A stretch of 64,000 bases of DNA from Paenibacillus mesophilus (GTDB lineage Bacteria; Bacillota; Bacilli; Paenibacillales; NBRC-103111), in NCBI RefSeq assembly GCF_005938385.1, contig NZ_VCRA01000010.1, positions 62,001 to 126,000 on the forward strand. The letters run 5' to 3'. Below the pieces are notes generated by a model. It had not been told where the DNA came from. It ran no database searches and was given only the letters and a program-made list of their open reading frames with translations. How positions within the stretch are numbered: position 1 is the stretch's first letter; every line of letters begins with the position of its first letter. Position numbers and translations under genes: made by a program. Shown here one piece after another: positions 23,934 to 32,645 of the stretch.

Positions 23934-26038
23934 GGGGCAAGATTTAGCAAGTCCCGGAAAAACTCGCGCTGCAGCGTAATAAACACGACCGGTGTCAACG
24001 TATGTATCGTAGCGGTACGGGGAATGTCGCGGAGCAAAGCGACTTCCCCGAAAAAGTCCCCGTCCGACAGCACGGCAACCCGCCGATCCTCACCCGTCTC
24101 ATCCTTCTTCAGCACCTCGATTTTTCCCCTTACGATGACGTAAAACTTATCGCCTGGGTCCCCTTCGTGGATGATCGTCCGATTACTTGCATAGGACTCG
24201 GTCGCAAACAAATGGGACACGTCGTGTAAAAAAGCGTCGTCCATATCCGCAAAAATCGGAAACAGCTTGAGCCGTTCCGCCCGAACCTCCACGTGATAGC
24301 CGTCGTCGCTAAGGTCGAAACCGGTCTGCTTCAGCCACGATTGCTTGTAGCGTCCTTCCGGCAGCAGCAGCAATTGCTGATGGGAGCCTTTCTCGGCAAT
24401 ATTCCCTTCATGAAGCACGTAGATGCAGTCGGCGTGTTCGGCCGAAGCGAGGCGATGGGTGACGGATACGACGGTCCTTGTGGCGGTTAACCGCTGCAGC
24501 GTCTTGTTGATCGATGCTTCCGTAGCCGGATCGAGCGCCGAGGTCGCTTCATCCAAGATCAGGATGGCCGGATCGCGAATAATGGCGCGGGCGATCGCGA
24601 TACGCTGCCTCTGACCGCCGGACAGCCGCCCGCCCCGTTCGCCGACATCGGTGTCGTATCCATCGGGCAGGCCTGTTATGAAATCGTGAATTTCGGCCGA
24701 ACGAGCCGCGTGGATGACCTCCTCATCGGTTGCTTCGGGCTTGCCGAGACGAATATTTTCCCGGATGGAGGACCGGAACAGGAAGCTTTCCTGGAAGACG
24801 ATCCCGATCCGTGAGCGGAGCGATTGCTGGGTAATTTGACGAATATCGGTTCCGTCGTACAGGACGGCCCCTTGCTGCGGATCATAAAACCTCATCAGCA
24901 AATTGATGATCGTGCTTTTACCGGAGCCGCTTGCTCCGACAAAAGCGGCATAAGTGCCTCTCGGAATCGTTAGGCTAACGCCATTCAGACTGCGTTGTCC
25001 GGGCGCGTAGCCGAACGTCACGTCACGGAATTCGATTCCCCGTTCGAACTGCCGGAGAGGACCGGCCCCCTCATTGTCGGATACGGTCGGCTGCTCATCC
25101 AGAAGCTCGCGGATCCGCTGCATCCCGGTCGTAGCTTGAATAAACTGGGGGGCGAGCCAGGTGATGGCCGCTACCAGATAGCTCAAGCTGATGAGAATGG
25201 CGCTGAAGGCAAGCAGCGATCCGATGGAGAGATAGCCGAAGAACGCCAGAAGGGAGCCGGCGCAAATGGTCATGAGGTTCAAAATCATCGTGCCCATGTT
25301 GGTCGTGCGGTCGATTAGGAAGTTGGTAAAGCTGGAGCGTGCGGATAAGCTCCCGTAGCGGCTCATGCGGTCGTTAAAGCGCCGTATGAACAGCGGCTGC
25401 AGCCCGAATGCTTTGATGACCGGCTGGGCGCTTACGTTTTCCTGAATGGCTGTGGCGATGTCCGCCTGCTCCTCCTTCAGTTTGTAGCTCGCATCGTATG
25501 CTTGCCCGCCGAACAATTTCGGTCCGATGAGACATAACGGCAGTCCGATTACGGCGAGAAGGGCGAGCTGCCATTGCAGAACGAAAAGCACGGCCACATT
25601 CAATAGAAGTCCGAGCACGGACAACAGCGCATAAGGAATCAGCATGATGAAGGTGTCGATGGAAATAAGGTCGTTATTGAACCGCGAAACGATGTCCCCG
25701 CCGCTCACGCGGTGATAATAGTCGGTGGACAGGCTCTGCAGCTTCCCGAACATCCGTCTGTAGTAATCCGTAACGATCCGGGAGCCCAATCCCGCGAACA
25801 TGCGGTCGCGATAGATGCCGATCACGACCGAAGCGAGAGCGCCGGTAACCATTAGGGACAGCAGAAGGATGAGCAGACTGTACCGATGCGGAACGATGGC
25901 ATAGTCGACCAGAAATTTGAAGCTGAGCGGCATGAACGTCTCGTAGGCCAGCTCGACGAGAAGGGCGGACAACAGCAGCGCGGTCTTCAGCTTGTATGGC
26001 ATGAAAGAAGCAATAACCGATCGAACAAAGGAAAGCAT
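23897..26038 (-). CDS. ABC exporter (fused membrane and ATPase domains) with C-terminal cyclic-nucleotide-binding domain
   Basis: 713 aa. Six membrane helices (about 15-300), ATPase with Walker A GASGSGKST (368-376), signature RLSGGQRQRIAIARAI and Walker B ILILDEATSALD, then an extra CAP_ED domain of about 125 aa. The latter keeps the complete phosphate-binding cassette FGEVALLRDIPRTATI, so nucleotide binding is plausible. ATG 26038 follows GGAGGA directly; ATG 26059 lies before that site. It is an exporter of the multidrug/lipid type whose activity might be gated by a cyclic nucleotide or other ligand (inference). The substrate is unknown. Confidence 0.92.
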   Translation of the reverse strand: MLSFVRSVIASFMPYKLKTALLLSALLVELAYETFMPLSFKFLVDYAIVPHRYSLLILLLSLMVTGALASVVIGIYRDRMFAGLGSRIVTDYYRRMFGKLQSLSTDYYHRVSGGDIVSRFNNDLISIDTFIMLIPYALLSVLGLLLNVAVLFVLQWQLALLAVIGLPLCLIGPKLFGGQAYDASYKLKEEQADIATAIQENVSAQPVIKAFGLQPLFIRRFNDRMSRYGSLSARSSFTNFLIDRTTNMGTMILNLMTICAGSLLAFFGYLSIGSLLAFSAILISLSYLVAAITWLAPQFIQATTGMQRIRELLDEQPTVSDNEGAGPLRQFERGIEFRDVTFGYAPGQRSLNGVSLTIPRGTYAAFVGASGSGKSTIINLLMRFYDPQQGAVLYDGTDIRQITQQSLRSRIGIVFQESFLFRSSIRENIRLGKPEATDEEVIHAARSAEIHDFITGLPDGYDTDVGERGGRLSGGQRQRIAIARAIIRDPAILILDEATSALDPATEASINKTLQRLTATRTVVSVTHRLASAEHADCIYVLHEGNIAEKGSHQQLLLLPEGRYKQSWLKQTGFDLSDDGYHVEVRAERLKLFPIFADMDDAFLHDVSHLFATESYASNRTIIHEGDPGDKFYVIVRGKIEVLKKDETGEDRRVAVLSDGDFFGEVALLRDIPRTATIHTLTPVVFITLQREFFRDLLNLAPHLTALLESRSK

Positions 26039-26149
26039 AAAGTCCTCCTGCAGGTGCACGACTCACCGCACTCTCGATTTGTATTACTAAGCATACCAAA
26101 ATCGGGAATACGGTGAATAGAACTTTTTCCCATTGGAGGACGCTTGGAG

Positions 26150-27886
26150 CTACATTCGATCCGATCGGAGTTCCGCCATAAAGTGATGGAATACCCGGGG
26201 AGTGCCGATGATCAGGAAGCCGAATAAAATGAGCGGCTCCATCTCCAGCTCCGCAGCCCCGTCGCCGCCCTCGGCGAAAACGAGCTGGGCGACCGACCAC
26301 GTCACGAAGCCCAAATAGAGGAGGAGGCGGGCCGGCCGGTCGGGTCCCAAATGCTCGGCGCCGCCCAATCTGTCTTCGGACATCAGCATATCCCAGACTA
26401 CGGCGACGGTGATGATCGAAATTTTGATAAATTGCATGACCCCATCGAGGATCCCGCTATCCAACTGGCTGTGAACAAGCATCACAATGATGATAAGCCA
26501 CGGCAAGATTTGCAGCCAGACGCGCTTCTTCGTCCGGGTCATCAGCTGCCGGACGATCGAGTAGCTCAATGCTTGCAGCACCGTGTACATCTCGGCGACC
26601 TTCACTTCGCGATTAAACAATTGATCGAGCACGTAGCCGCAGCTTAAGAAAAACGTAGCGGTCAAAGCGGTAGCGGCCATCGGAGACGATTTGCCCCGAA
26701 CGAGCAGCATCACGCTCCAGACGAGGAAGAAGATGGCCGTACCCGCGTCGAGCTCCCTCAGTCCGAGCCCCGGAACGGCGCTGCCGAACGCAAGCTGGCT
26801 TAGAGGAGCTAGGCCGATGCTCAGCAGCGCCCATGATCCGAGCAGGGCGGAGAACAAAGCAAATGGGCGTCCGCCCGGGCGAATGGCCAATATTGCGGCA
26901 AACAGGAGCCAAAGCGGTCCTATCGAACCGAGCAGAAGCGGTCCCGCCGCCTCCGTGTCGATTGCGCCGCCGCCCACGATCAGGATCAGTATGGCGCCTA
27001 CGGGGACCGTCAGCACAAGGCCGGTTAAAGCGAGCCAATGCTTGAATTGAGGCGTAAATTCAAGCGCATGTCTTGGGGCGCGGACCGTCAGCCCGATTAA
27101 AGCGGCCGTAAAAAGCGCCATGGCGAGCCAGCTGCTGATCGAGCCCCATTCGCCCCTCCAGCAGTAGAACGCGATTTTCCCCGCCGAAGCGAGCAAGAGA
27201 GTCAGAACGACAACCCGGTTTCCGAGACGCGAACAGGCCTCGCTTATTTTTCCGGCGGCCACCTTCGACAATTCGGCCAAGTCCAAGCCGGACAGCAGGA
27301 GCAGGGTCATCGGCAGAAAGGAGGCTACGGCGATTAATTGCGCAATCCCGAGGTACAAGCTCCCGATAGCGCCCAACCCTTCGGGCCGAAGTCCGAAGGC
27401 TACCGCCAATGTCCAGGCCGCCGCTACGATAGCCGCGATAATCGCAAGATCTTTCAGACCCGGATGATGGGGCAACGGGTTGAAGCCCCGCCACAAGACA
27501 TAGCCGAATGCGAGTAAGGCCGGAACCGCGATCCATGCCAAGGTGCCCAAGCCCCATCCCAGCACGAGCATCAGGCAAGAGACAATCGCGGCAACCGGTA
27601 TCCGCAGCCACAGCGCACCGCGAGTCGCACCCGCCAGCGCATAGGTCATAGCGCTCATCAATAGCAAAGCGATCAGAAGGACGATGACGGGGGAGTGGCT
27701 GACCACTTCTTGACCGTCGATAAGCGTTAAAGAGATTCGCTCGCGGGTTAACCCGGACGCGTAAGTGACGATCATGGCGGCCGCCGCCTGAATAAGGCCG
27801 TACAGCACGAGCGACCGGTGATGGCGATCCAGGGACAACAAATGAATCGGCCGGGAGCTACCCGCCGGGGAAGGATTGCTGGACAT
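26150..27886 (-). CDS. Polytopic membrane protein of unknown function
   Basis: 578 aa, strongly hydrophobic with roughly 13-15 membrane helices spread over the whole length, short loops and a short polar N-terminus rich in S, P and H. I do not recognise a family. It is the last gene of a three-gene unit after the MpaB-like and NDH-2 genes: its GGAGGCG ribosome site overlaps the NDH-2 end. This suggests a membrane partner for that redox pair, but no catalytic or metal motif could be seen. Confidence 0.75.
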   Translation of the reverse strand: MSSNPSPAGSSRPIHLLSLDRHHRSLVLYGLIQAAAAMIVTYASGLTRERISLTLIDGQEVVSHSPVIVLLIALLLMSAMTYALAGATRGALWLRIPVAAIVSCLMLVLGWGLGTLAWIAVPALLAFGYVLWRGFNPLPHHPGLKDLAIIAAIVAAAWTLAVAFGLRPEGLGAIGSLYLGIAQLIAVASFLPMTLLLLSGLDLAELSKVAAGKISEACSRLGNRVVVLTLLLASAGKIAFYCWRGEWGSISSWLAMALFTAALIGLTVRAPRHALEFTPQFKHWLALTGLVLTVPVGAILILIVGGGAIDTEAAGPLLLGSIGPLWLLFAAILAIRPGGRPFALFSALLGSWALLSIGLAPLSQLAFGSAVPGLGLRELDAGTAIFFLVWSVMLLVRGKSSPMAATALTATFFLSCGYVLDQLFNREVKVAEMYTVLQALSYSIVRQLMTRTKKRVWLQILPWLIIIVMLVHSQLDSGILDGVMQFIKISIITVAVVWDMLMSEDRLGGAEHLGPDRPARLLLYLGFVTWSVAQLVFAEGGDGAAELEMEPLILFGFLIIGTPRVFHHFMAELRSDRM

Positions 27887-27901
27887 CGTTTCTCGCGCCT
27901 C

Positions 27902-29518
27902 CTATTTCATATCCGCAATAGCCACTTCGTGCAAGGAAGACAACGCTTTCTTCAGCCGGTGGGCCTGGTCGTTGCGGATGCTGACCGTACATACTTCCGT
28001 TATGGCGCGGACGCTTTCCGTCATCTTCCGGTTCCGCTGCGTGTAGCCGAAATAATCGCCCTGGGCGAGTGTCCCGATCCTTCGTTCCGAATCGGCTTCT
28101 CTCCGGTATTGCTCGACCTGTCCGCTTGTGATCAGATGAATATGCTTGCCGATTTCCCCCTCGGACAAAATAACTTCGCCCGGCTGGAACACGTGATGGC
28201 TGATCTCATAATCATCCGCATCAGCTACGCTCATTTCCACGATATCCCTTCCTACCAAAGGCCATATGAGCCAGTCGGCGATTAACCGGAGCTTGCGGTC
28301 CCACGTCGGGATGTTATAGAGCAGCATCGCCCTCCAAAGCAGCCAGCACGGCAGTCCTTTGAATTCGATACCCTTCATTTCGCCGACGGCGGTGCGCCTT
28401 CCGATCGATACGGCTTGCCCCAGACCGCGATACGCGAACGGCAAGGGCGGCTTGTTCTCCGCCGCGCGCAAAATGTTCCGGGCGACGTGGGCGCCCTCCT
28501 TCAAGGCGTATATGCCGACGGGCGGACAAGTGCCGCCGAGCGGATGGGGGATGGAGGCGCAATCGCCGGCAGCCCAAATATTCGGGTACCCCGGAAGCTG
28601 CATATGGGCGTCGGTCACTACTTTGCCCCGGTCGTCCTTAACGATCGGCAGCGAATCGATAAGCGGCCCGGGACGCGTGCCTACGGCGCTTACGATGGTC
28701 CTCGCCGGGACGCGGGACCCGTTCGAGAGGCCCACTTCGTTCGGAGTCGCCCACACGACTCTCGTATCCGTCATCATCTCGACACCGAGCCGATCCATAT
28801 GGCGGACGGCATATTGTACCAGCTTCGGATGTCCGTCCCCGTATCCGGAGGCTCCTTTGCCTCCGAAGAGCTCGGGCAGTATCGTCGGCCCCGGATGCAC
28901 GAGCACGACCCGGCATTCTTCCCGCTTGATGCTCCGATATTCCCGTTTCGTCAGCAGACGGATATAATCGGCCAGCTCCCCGGCCACTTCGGTTCCCGCG
29001 TATCCGCCCCCGGCTACGAAGAAGGTCAGCAGCCGGCGCCGTTCCTCCGGATCGGGCTCGATATTCGCCAGCTCGAACATCGTCAGGATATGGTTTTTCA
29101 GCCGAAAGCAGTCGTCGTACGTTTTGAGCTTGAACGCGTGTTCGGCCAGTCCGGGGTACATGCCCACATTGTCGATCGTGCCCAGGCACAATATGGCATG
29201 ATCGAATTCCAATTCGTACTGGCGGCCGTCCAAATGCCGGCTTGTTACGACTTTGCGGGCATCGAGATCAATCGCTTCGATCTCTCCTACATGGACTTGG
29301 GCAGGCGCAAAGATACGTCTGGCCGGGCTTAATATTTGTCCGGGGGCGATCCGGCCCGTTATCATCTCCGAGACGAAGCCGTGGAAAACGTGGTAATTTT
29401 CCCGGCTGACTACGGTTACGTCGAGCTCTCCGCTCAAAATCCCTTTTCTGAACATACGGGCCGCGCTGATGGCTGCGTAGCCGCCGCCGAGAATGAGCAC
29501 GCGGGTCGGTCTTTTCAT
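27902..29518 (-). CDS. Type II NADH dehydrogenase-like FAD oxidoreductase with C-terminal CAP_ED domain
   Basis: 538 aa from ATG 29518, which follows AAAGGAG. Two dinucleotide-binding folds: VLILGGGYAAISAAR near the start and FFVAGGGYAGTEVAGELADY near 170. The second FAD motif is PNIWAAGDCASIPHP, and CPPVGIYALKEGAHVARNI follows, all typical of NDH-2. The last 110 residues form a cyclic-nucleotide-binding-like beta-roll (VFQPGEVILSEGEIGKHIHLI; GDYFGYTQRNRKMTESVRA). Its phosphate cassette is degenerate (FGY, S-V-R), so it may bind something else. It transfers electrons from NADH to quinone at the membrane. Middle gene of a unit with MpaB-like and membrane proteins. Confidence 0.88.
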   Translation of the reverse strand: MKRPTRVLILGGGYAAISAARMFRKGILSGELDVTVVSRENYHVFHGFVSEMITGRIAPGQILSPARRIFAPAQVHVGEIEAIDLDARKVVTSRHLDGRQYELEFDHAILCLGTIDNVGMYPGLAEHAFKLKTYDDCFRLKNHILTMFELANIEPDPEERRRLLTFFVAGGGYAGTEVAGELADYIRLLTKREYRSIKREECRVVLVHPGPTILPELFGGKGASGYGDGHPKLVQYAVRHMDRLGVEMMTDTRVVWATPNEVGLSNGSRVPARTIVSAVGTRPGPLIDSLPIVKDDRGKVVTDAHMQLPGYPNIWAAGDCASIPHPLGGTCPPVGIYALKEGAHVARNILRAAENKPPLPFAYRGLGQAVSIGRRTAVGEMKGIEFKGLPCWLLWRAMLLYNIPTWDRKLRLIADWLIWPLVGRDIVEMSVADADDYEISHHVFQPGEVILSEGEIGKHIHLITSGQVEQYRREADSERRIGTLAQGDYFGYTQRNRKMTESVRAITEVCTVSIRNDQAHRLKKALSSLHEVAIADMK

Positions 29519-29522
29519 CGGT

Positions 29523-30650
29523 TTAGGCTCCTTTCCCTTCGTTTCCGGCAACCCCCCATACTTCGCGAAGCTCCGTAGGGATGAGGAACGGGGCGTGCTC
29601 ATAGCCGGTCGCCGCGATGAACTGGCGCGTCAGCAGTGCGAGGCCGAGCCGGTTGACGGTACTGCCGAAAACACCCGAGTTGTCCGAATCGAGGAATACG
29701 CCCATTAACCCTTTAAATTTCATGATCTTCTGCCAGTTCGATCGCGGAACTTCCATCCAGTCCGCCAGTTCGTCACCGAGAATTTCCCGGATCAGAGCGG
29801 GGATGACGCCGTCGAACATTTCACCGGGGATGAGATCGGCGTGATATTCGAGCAAAGCCCGCGTCATCTGTACGCCTTCGGCCGAATGGCCGTGGTGGCG
29901 GCGGGCGATCGTCTCCGAGACGATTCGGCCTTCCGCAAGCGTCTTGGGTATAATATCCTCCCGGATGCCCAGCATGACGCCGACGACTCGCCAGAAGTAC
30001 ATGTAATCTTCGGCCTGTTCATCGGTAATCTTCATGCCTAGCCGGCGTAGCCCGTCGATGATCATGCTGGAGAAGGAAACAAGCGTGCCGAGCAGATCCT
30101 CCTGGCAAATCGGTACGCCGTACTCCGTTTCGTCCCACCTGCCCGTTTTCCTGACAAGGTTGCGGATAGCGGCATGCATCAGCCGGACTTTTTGAATCGC
30201 CTTGATTCCGTGTCCGCCGGGCTCCAATCCGCCCGGCGTCATAATAAAAATGACGAACTGCGCCGTCTCGGCTATTCTGCGGTAGGCGTTCTGCCCCAGG
30301 CGATAGCTGAACGTGAGCACCTTCACGCCTTTGCGCGCGGCATAACAATAGACAAGCGAGGAAGTCGACAGAAGCAGCGCCATCGCCAGCCCATGCTCCT
30401 GGAACAGCCGGGACGCGCTGCGCATCCGCTCCCAATCGACCCAATCCGGACACTGGGCCGTATCCTTCAGCCAATATTCCACATTGTCCGGCAGCGCCTC
30501 GGGGTAAGCTTGCTCGTTGCGGATCAGCTGGCGCAGAAGAGCGTTCACTTCGTCGATCTGGTCGTCGCGGAATAGTTCGCTCAGGATCCGGTCCGGCAGC
30601 ACGTCTCCTTCCATGCGCAAGCTGTCCATCCATTCGTCGGTATACCGCAT
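29523..30650 (-). CDS. DUF2236 / MpaB-like oxygenase family protein
   Basis: 375 aa, first gene of the unit. Family signs are the region LFQEHGLAMALLLSTSSLVYCYAA and the TAQFVIFIMTPGGLEPGGHGIKAIQKVRLMHAAIRN segment with conserved histidines and arginine. The family includes latex-clearing and mycophenolic-acid pathway oxygenases that bind haem; most bacterial members are uncharacterised. The ATG follows a GGAGAGAAATG context. The downstream NDH-2 starts 5 bp after its stop, so an electron-transfer link is likely. Divergent from flavohemoglobin. Confidence 0.8.
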   Translation of the reverse strand: MRYTDEWMDSLRMEGDVLPDRILSELFRDDQIDEVNALLRQLIRNEQAYPEALPDNVEYWLKDTAQCPDWVDWERMRSASRLFQEHGLAMALLLSTSSLVYCYAARKGVKVLTFSYRLGQNAYRRIAETAQFVIFIMTPGGLEPGGHGIKAIQKVRLMHAAIRNLVRKTGRWDETEYGVPICQEDLLGTLVSFSSMIIDGLRRLGMKITDEQAEDYMYFWRVVGVMLGIREDIIPKTLAEGRIVSETIARRHHGHSAEGVQMTRALLEYHADLIPGEMFDGVIPALIREILGDELADWMEVPRSNWQKIMKFKGLMGVFLDSDNSGVFGSTVNRLGLALLTRQFIAATGYEHAPFLIPTELREVWGVAGNEGKGA

Positions 30651-30759
30651 CTCATTTCTCTCCTTGGTTGATCGGTTCTTCCCCCTATTATCATGAAATC
30701 TCCTTACAAACGCCTTACAAAATCATTGCGGCCGCACGTCACAAATCGTTGCATTTTGG

Positions 30760-30803
30760 TGTGATCTTAATCACAAGAGGGGTGTCCGCACCTCGGATAT
30801 ACT
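30760..30803 (+). promoter_or_regulatory. FNR/CRP-type activator site and promoter of the flavohemoglobin gene
   Basis: A perfect TGTGATCTTAATCACA (30760-30775) matches the TGTGA-N6-TCACA site used by Bacillus Fnr. A -10 box TATACT lies at 30798-30803. The inferred start near 30810 puts the site centre at about -42, the classic class II activation position. A Crp/Fnr-family gene lies just past the target gene. Confidence 0.6.
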
Positions 30804-30841
30804 GGGTCCATGCTTATTCTAACGAAAGCGGGGAAACGATC

Positions 30842-32104
30842 ATGTTAAGCGAGAAAACGATCGAAATCATCAAATCGACGGTGCCTGTGCTGGAAAAGCA
30901 CGGAACGGAAATCACGACGCGCTTCTATCAAATGCTGTTCGGCAACCATCCGGAGCTGCTGAATATATTCAATCATGCCAATCAGAAGCAAGGCAGGCAG
31001 CAGGCCGCTCTGGCCAACGCCGTGTACGCTGCGGCGAAATATATCGACCGGCTGGAGGAGATCCTGCCCGTCGTCAAGCAAATCGCCCATAAGCACCGCA
31101 GTCTCGGCGTGAAGGCGGAGCATTATCCGATCGTCGGACATCACCTGCTGGCCGCTATCCAGGACGTGCTTGGAAGCGCGGCGACGAAAGACATACTCGA
31201 TGCTTGGGCGGAAGCTTATGGAATGATTGCGGATGCTTTTATCGGCGTAGAGAAAGGGATGTACGAGCAGTCCGAACGGCAAACCGGCGGATGGGCCGGC
31301 TTCAGGAAATTCCGCGTGGACCGGAAGGTAAGGGAGAGCGATGTGATCACTTCGTTTTATCTCATTGCGGATGACGGTGAGGCGATCGCTTCGTTCGAGC
31401 CGGGGCAGTACGTCAGCGTGAAAATGAATATTCCGGGGGAAGCTTACACTCATATTCGGCAATACAGTCTTTCCGATGCGCCCGGGAAGCCGTATTACCG
31501 GATATCCGTCAAGCGGGAGGACGGAATGGAAGATAGCGCGGCCGGGAAAGTTTCCGTTTATTTGCATGAGCAGGTCGAGGCGGGTGACCTTCTGCTGCTG
31601 TCGGCCCCTGCCGGGGACTTTACGCTGGACCAAAACGATACGCGGCCGCTCGTATTGATAAGCGGAGGAGTCGGTCTGACGCCGATGATCAGCATGCTCA
31701 ATACGGTTATAGCGGCGCAGCCTTCGCGCCGGGTGACATTCATCCATGCCGCTCAGAACGGCAAGGTGCATGCGATGAAGGAGCAGGTCGAGGAGATAGC
31801 GGACAATCACGCCCAAGTAGCCGTCTTCTGGTGCTATAACGACCCGACGGACGAAGATATCACGGCTAACGCATTTCATAAGCGGGGATACGCCGATCAG
31901 TCGTGGCTTGAGGCGGTTATCCCGGATCGAGATGCGAGCTTTTACTTCTGCGGCCCGGTTCCGTTCATGCGGGCTATGAATAGCTCGCTCAAGGCGATGG
32001 GGATTCCGGAAGCCGACATCCATTACGAGTTTTTCGGTCCGGCCGGCAGCCTGGAGCCCGTTTCCGAACAGAAGGAGGAGGCGCTGTCCGGCAAGAACGC
32101 GTAA
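30842..32104 (+). CDS. hmp: Flavohemoglobin (nitric oxide dioxygenase)
   Basis: 420 aa, full length. Globin domain 1-140 with distal Y29 and Q53 and proximal H85 (IAHKHRSLG), as in E. coli Hmp. FAD/NAD reductase domain after 150 with RQYSLSDAP (FAD), GGVGLTPMISML (NAD) and the C-terminal FYFCGPVPFM. It converts NO and O2 to nitrate using NADPH or NADH. ATG 30842 was chosen at the start of the globin fold; a longer open frame upstream runs into the promoter. The upstream FNR-type site suggests induction under low oxygen or NO. Confidence 0.97.
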   Translation: MLSEKTIEIIKSTVPVLEKHGTEITTRFYQMLFGNHPELLNIFNHANQKQGRQQAALANAVYAAAKYIDRLEEILPVVKQIAHKHRSLGVKAEHYPIVGHHLLAAIQDVLGSAATKDILDAWAEAYGMIADAFIGVEKGMYEQSERQTGGWAGFRKFRVDRKVRESDVITSFYLIADDGEAIASFEPGQYVSVKMNIPGEAYTHIRQYSLSDAPGKPYYRISVKREDGMEDSAAGKVSVYLHEQVEAGDLLLLSAPAGDFTLDQNDTRPLVLISGGVGLTPMISMLNTVIAAQPSRRVTFIHAAQNGKVHAMKEQVEEIADNHAQVAVFWCYNDPTDEDITANAFHKRGYADQSWLEAVIPDRDASFYFCGPVPFMRAMNSSLKAMGIPEADIHYEFFGPAGSLEPVSEQKEEALSGKNA

Positions 32105-32122
32105 CGGCGGAAGCGGGTTCCG

Positions 32123-32632
32123 TCATTCGGACGCGCACTGCGCTCGCAGCAGCCGGTTGACCGTTTCGCGCCTAAGCCCGATGAATTGCCCGATTTCATC
32201 CTGCGTAAGGATATCGGTTATCGGCACGGAGGATAAATAAGACTGAAACCACACTTGCAGCTTCCGCAGTTTCTCGGCGGGGGCTGCTTCTGTCAATTGG
32301 TCGATTCGCTGCTGCATCATTCTCAGCTTGTCCTGCAGCTGCAGCGCGATGGCGCGGTATTTGTGCGGATCTTGCTCCAGACTGCGGTACCATTCCGACG
32401 GGGGCAGCATCTCGACTTCGCTGGTCGCGAGAGCGATGGAAGTCCCGTAATAAGGGTTCGGGGACAGTAAAGAATGATGGGGAATGACTTCGCCGGGCAC
32501 GATAATATTGACCAAGGTCGAATTTCCGTCCTCATGGATGCGCACGATTTTCAGCAAGCCTTGATTCAGACGATACAGCGGACCCGACTCCCCTTGACGA
32601 AACAACGTCTCCCCTTTATGAAGAATCATCAT
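32123..32632 (-). CDS. Crp/Fnr-family transcriptional regulator
   Basis: 169 aa: an N-terminal cyclic-nucleotide-binding-like beta-roll (LHKGETLFRQGESGPLYRLNQGLLKI) and a C-terminal helix-turn-helix TQDEIGQFIGLRRETVNRLLR. The cassette region is degenerate and there is no cysteine cluster, so neither cAMP nor an iron-sulphur sensor is evident. ATG 32632 follows GGGAGGTTTC. Convergent with hmp; it may act on the FNR-type site upstream of hmp or on its own gene. The residues ETVNR fit recognition of a TGTGA-like half-site (inference). Confidence 0.88.
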   Translation of the reverse strand: MMILHKGETLFRQGESGPLYRLNQGLLKIVRIHEDGNSTLVNIIVPGEVIPHHSLLSPNPYYGTSIALATSEVEMLPPSEWYRSLEQDPHKYRAIALQLQDKLRMMQQRIDQLTEAAPAEKLRKLQVWFQSYLSSVPITDILTQDEIGQFIGLRRETVNRLLRAQCASE

Positions 32633-32645
32633 GAAACCTCCCTGC

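Noticed and set aside
28415..29332. 305-residue open frame antisense to the NDH-2-like gene
   Set aside because: High arginine and histidine content and position opposite a clear FAD protein mark it as a shadow.
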